A DNA stretch of 42,770 bases from Alphaproteobacteria bacterium. Lineage in GTDB: Bacteria > Pseudomonadota > Alphaproteobacteria > UBA9219. The position numbers and the translations under genes are program-made. Every line of letters starts with the position of its first letter. The stretch's first letter is position 1. The notes beneath the pieces are model-generated. The model did not search any database and was not told the origin of the DNA. It saw nothing but the letters and a program-made list of their open reading frames with translations. The stretch spans positions 1 to 42,770 of the forward strand of contig JAQUYN010000009.1 in assembly GCA_028691835.1 (NCBI GenBank), in the 5' to 3' direction. This document shows, piece after piece, positions 40,489 through 42,770 of the stretch.

Positions 40489-40965
40489 CTAGTCTTCAGC
40501 TATTTTGCGAACCCAAAGCTGCAACCTACTGGAATCGTTACTTATTGTTATTCTTTTAACGAGTTTGAGTAAAATGGGAAAACCCAACCCACCCGGAAGC
40601 TCGGTTGTGCATTCGCGTATTTTACCGCTGCGTGCCATGCCAAGAACAAGTCCTACACGCGTTTGCATCGGTGGAATCTGGAAAAAGGATAACAGCAGCA
40701 GGCCACCGCGTTCACGTGCGTGAAAGCCGAGCGCCTCGGCTTGGCCGTGTAAAACCGAGTTCGCAATGCATTCCGCAAGGATCAGGAACAGGTCTGATTC
40801 TTCGACATATCCTTTTGGAAATGAGGAGAGCACACGATCAATTGTTACAGGGTCCCACAGAGCATGCCGATCAAACAGGGCTCCATAAAGAAGTTTCGAG
40901 TGTCCCATGGCCGTTTTAAAAGCATGGGACTGATGGGCTGGGAGAAGACCAAATGTTTTGACCAT
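40489..40965 (-). CDS. HATPase-type serine kinase / anti-sigma factor (RsbW-like)
   Basis: 158 residues. The GHKL ATPase N-box is visible in LFLILAECIANSVLHGQAEA (Glu-x3-Asn-x3-His) and the G2-like segment in LPGGLGFPILLKLVKRITIS. A canonical G1 (DxGxG) is poorly preserved between them. RsbW-type kinases bind a sigma factor or another partner and phosphorylate a STAS protein. It starts eight bases after the STAS gene, completing a phosphatase-STAS-kinase set. The partner it controls is not in the window. The ribosome binding site is weak. Confidence 0.8.
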   Translation of the reverse strand: MVKTFGLLPAHQSHAFKTAMGHSKLLYGALFDRHALWDPVTIDRVLSSFPKGYVEESDLFLILAECIANSVLHGQAEALGFHARERGGLLLLSFFQIPPMQTRVGLVLGMARSGKIRECTTELPGGLGFPILLKLVKRITISNDSSRLQLWVRKIAED

Positions 40966-40973
40966 AAAAAAAC

Positions 40974-41291
40974 CTATGCTCGGATTTCTGCAATCCTGTT
41001 CAGTTCAACAATGTCAAAAAGCTTACAGATATCCTTGTTTGGTTTTTCGATAACAAACTGCGCTTTCTTTTCTTTGACGCGCCGAAGAATGCGGATCAAA
41101 ACGCCAAGCCAATGGCTGTCCATGCGCAGCACATCGGCAAAGTTCATGCGAACTGTTGTGACCTCGCCATTATCGACGAGCGTTGTAATCTGATACACAA
41201 GTTGCTCCCCCTCTTTGTGCTGGTGAAAGGTCAGCACGCCTGAGATGTAAATTGCCAAATCGTTTCCTTCGCGTCGGAACTTAAAGGCCAT
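40974..41291 (-). CDS. STAS-domain anti-sigma factor antagonist (RsbV-like)
   Basis: 105 residues with the STAS pattern: EGNDLAIYISGVLTFHQHKE, a strand TVRMNFADVLRMDSHWLGVL, then KAQFVIEKPNKDICKLFDIV. The phospho-acceptor is expected at the Ser of MDSHWLG, the position of the DSSG serine in RsbV/SpoIIAA. Unphosphorylated STAS protein captures the kinase and frees its partner. AAAGGAG eight bases before ATG 41291 fixes the start. The gene overlaps the end of the upstream phosphatase gene by 11 bases. Confidence 0.85.
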   Translation of the reverse strand: MAFKFRREGNDLAIYISGVLTFHQHKEGEQLVYQITTLVDNGEVTTVRMNFADVLRMDSHWLGVLIRILRRVKEKKAQFVIEKPNKDICKLFDIVELNRIAEIRA

Positions 41292-42435
41292 GGGGAGATC
41301 TCCTTTGAAGTGTAATCAATGTTAAGTCATCAATAATGGTGCCGTCTGGGGCCAAACTTTCAGCTAAGTTGGGACTGCGTAGATTGGCTTTAGCAAGGAT
41401 CTGGGCGGGTTCTTCAGAAATACTCTCCGACCATCCATCGCTGTAAAGGACGAGCGTGTCGCCTTCGCCAAGCATGGTTGTTGCCGTTGTCAATGACACG
41501 ACGCCCGATCCAAGTGGCAGCCCGCGTGTCTTAAGTTCGGTGACAAATCCGTTGTTGATAAGGATGGGGTAAGGAATCCCCGACCCAGCATAGTTGACTT
41601 GGCCTGTTACTTTATTGAAGGTTATCGCAACGGCTCCCGCAAAAAGTTGACCGAATGAGATTTTGGCCATCGCTTCATCAAGCTTGTTTAAAAACATGCC
41701 GGGATCGCGAAGCTCAGAGTGATATTCCTGAACAAGGCAGTCAACGCGCAAGGCGTTGATCGCTCCGGCAAGCCCATGCGCGCTGGCATCAACGAGGACG
41801 AGGCTGAGATGGTCGTCATCAAGCGCACGTAAGGACCATAAGTCACCGCCGATCTCATCATGAGGACGGTAGAGGGATGACAGGCGAAGGCCAAAGTCCG
41901 TTGCCAACGCCTCTGTCGATTCTGGTGTTGGCAGAATTGCGTCTAAAAAAGAGTGCGTGATTTCGATGTGCGCTTGAATCCTGTTGCGGAAATCGAAGAG
42001 AACACGTGCTGAAATCGCACTGCGTAAATGGGCGGTGATGCGGGCGCGTAATTCAGATAAGTGGAACGGGCGACTGACCACGTCTGTTGCGCCCAAATTA
42101 AAACAATGGACGCGGTCGTCTTCGCTTTGCAGTCCTGTTTGAACGAGAATTGACAGACTGTCGAAATTCGGATTGGCGCGTAGATGCCGCATCAGCTCGA
42201 ACCCGTCCATGCGTGGCATGCGAATATCAAGAAGGATTAAGTCAGGTTGAAACCTTGTGATGAGTTCAAGGGCAACAATGCCATCCTCGGCTTCGTCGAT
42301 GATCCCAATTCCAATTTTTTCGCACACATTGCGCAGCAAGACCCGGTTCGTCGGATCATCATCGACGATGACGATGTGGGCTCGACTGAATTCCGATTTC
42401 ATATCATCTTGGAAAGATGACCCGTTGATTAGCAC
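41281..42435 (-). CDS. Response regulator with PP2C (SpoIIE/RsbU) phosphatase domain
   Basis: 384 residues from GTG 42435, with GAGG eight bases upstream. The N-terminal receiver domain has IVIVDDDPTN, phospho-acceptor Asp70 in LILLDIRMPRMDG, and the switch Thr in VQTGL; the usual Lys appears replaced, VVSRPF in place of VxKPF. A helical linker joins a PP2C-type phosphatase (from about 190) with EIGGDLWSLRAL, LSLVLVDASAHGLAGA, and TLVLYSDGWSES, which holds metal-binding Asp residues. Phosphorylation of the receiver would switch on dephosphorylation of the neighbouring STAS protein. The sensor kinase is not in the window. Confidence 0.9.
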   Translation of the reverse strand: MLINGSSFQDDMKSEFSRAHIVIVDDDPTNRVLLRNVCEKIGIGIIDEAEDGIVALELITRFQPDLILLDIRMPRMDGFELMRHLRANPNFDSLSILVQTGLQSEDDRVHCFNLGATDVVSRPFHLSELRARITAHLRSAISARVLFDFRNRIQAHIEITHSFLDAILPTPESTEALATDFGLRLSSLYRPHDEIGGDLWSLRALDDDHLSLVLVDASAHGLAGAINALRVDCLVQEYHSELRDPGMFLNKLDEAMAKISFGQLFAGAVAITFNKVTGQVNYAGSGIPYPILINNGFVTELKTRGLPLGSGVVSLTTATTMLGEGDTLVLYSDGWSESISEEPAQILAKANLRSPNLAESLAPDGTIIDDLTLITLQRRSPHGL

Positions 42436-42691
42436 AATGAATACCTCTTTGTGTGGCTGAGAACGTTATTCTACACTTAGAGGCATTAATATTTTCTTTG
42501 CTTTAATTAGTTCTTAACTGACTGCATATCGGCCTATATCATTTTGCAAAAAAAGACGAACGAATACTTGCGCGTGTCATTTTGGTAAAGAATAGGTGAA
42601 AAAAAGGGGTTTTGTTTTTATAAAGCTCACGCTCTAGCAGATCGCCAAAGAATTTGGGCCGCAGACGATGTCTGTCTTTTCCAAGGCACAA
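42436..42691. other. Gene-free region upstream of the REC-PP2C gene
   Basis: AT-rich from 42470 to 42560, likely holding the promoter of the leftward partner-switching operon. No ORF, tRNA or clear repeat is seen. Confidence 0.4.
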
Positions 42692-42739
42692 AAAAGCATC
42701 CGGCTCTTTGCGCTATGCAGGAAGGAACCGGATGCTTTT
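42692..42739 (-). terminator. Terminator of a leftward gene beyond the window
   Basis: AAAAGCATCCGG (42692-42703) pairs with CCGGATGCTTTT (42728-42739) with further partial pairing inside the 24-base loop. The minus strand ends in six T residues, so it most likely ends a gene entering from the right edge. It could also act for rightward transcription. Confidence 0.7.
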
Positions 42740-42770
42740 GAAAAGCGATAAACTTAGACTTTTTTAGAAG

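Noticed and set aside
1-42770. CRISPR array, rRNA operon or intact prophage
   Set aside because: No evenly spaced short repeats, no rRNA motifs and no phage structural or packaging genes were seen.

Overview
The window looks like chromosomal DNA of an alphaproteobacterium of medium GC content (around 50% by eye). The evidence is a split ATP synthase locus that carries only Fo genes and has both b' and b subunits (atpI-B-E-F'-F), a 41-residue L36, an EipB/DUF1849 envelope protein, a CpaA-like prepilin peptidase, and a VPLPA-type (PEP-CTERM variant) sorting tail. The genus cannot be told from sequence alone. Most genes are housekeeping; short decayed mobile or repeated sequences are scattered between them.

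Layout. 1-8.7 kb: a repeat copy, a secreted collar-like protein, lon and hupB, tRNA-Val with a duplicated 3' end, an accessory membrane protein, an integrase remnant, and a large glycine-rich VPLPA-CTERM protein. 8.7-17.7 kb: HD-GYP protein, dapA, a GT-C/GT2 glycosyltransferase pair, a lipoprotein, a flavodoxin-like protein, a coiled-coil protein with a prepilin peptidase, secF without secD, and a Zn-dependent deaminase. 17.7-22.3 kb: a TPP riboswitch with its own promoter driving one unrecognised gene, a PAS-GGDEF-EAL protein, a GNAT, an IS110 remnant inside a repeat, a broken or overlapping ORF pair, and tRNA-Thr. 22.4-28 kb: a Cys-rich lipoprotein, pyk coupled to a TPR/glycosyltransferase-like gene, rpmJ and a PhoH-like ATPase. 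28-34.4 kb: the Fo operon, an ExoD-like gene, a nested palindromic repeat, eipB, tsaB, rimI and accA. 34.4-40.3 kb: a LOG-family gene, a hypothetical gene, psd-pssA-kdsA-acyltransferase, and convergent kdsD; this is a lipid/LPS block with phosphatidylethanolamine synthesis and two Kdo-pathway enzymes. 40.4-42.5 kb: a three-gene partner-switching module (REC-PP2C, STAS, HATPase).

The most notable observations are: (1) a textbook TPP riboswitch, with a promoter at its 5' edge and the ribosome binding site merging into its P1 stem, controlling a protein I cannot assign to any thiamine family; (2) a dispersed repeat family with TTATACCA-like ends, in which three copies supply the TAA stop codon of the neighbouring gene; (3) a glycine-rich GGxGGDA repeat protein carrying a VPLPA sorting tail; and (4) mobile-element scars next to both tRNA genes. 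Roles of individual genes rest on motifs read by eye; no database search was possible.
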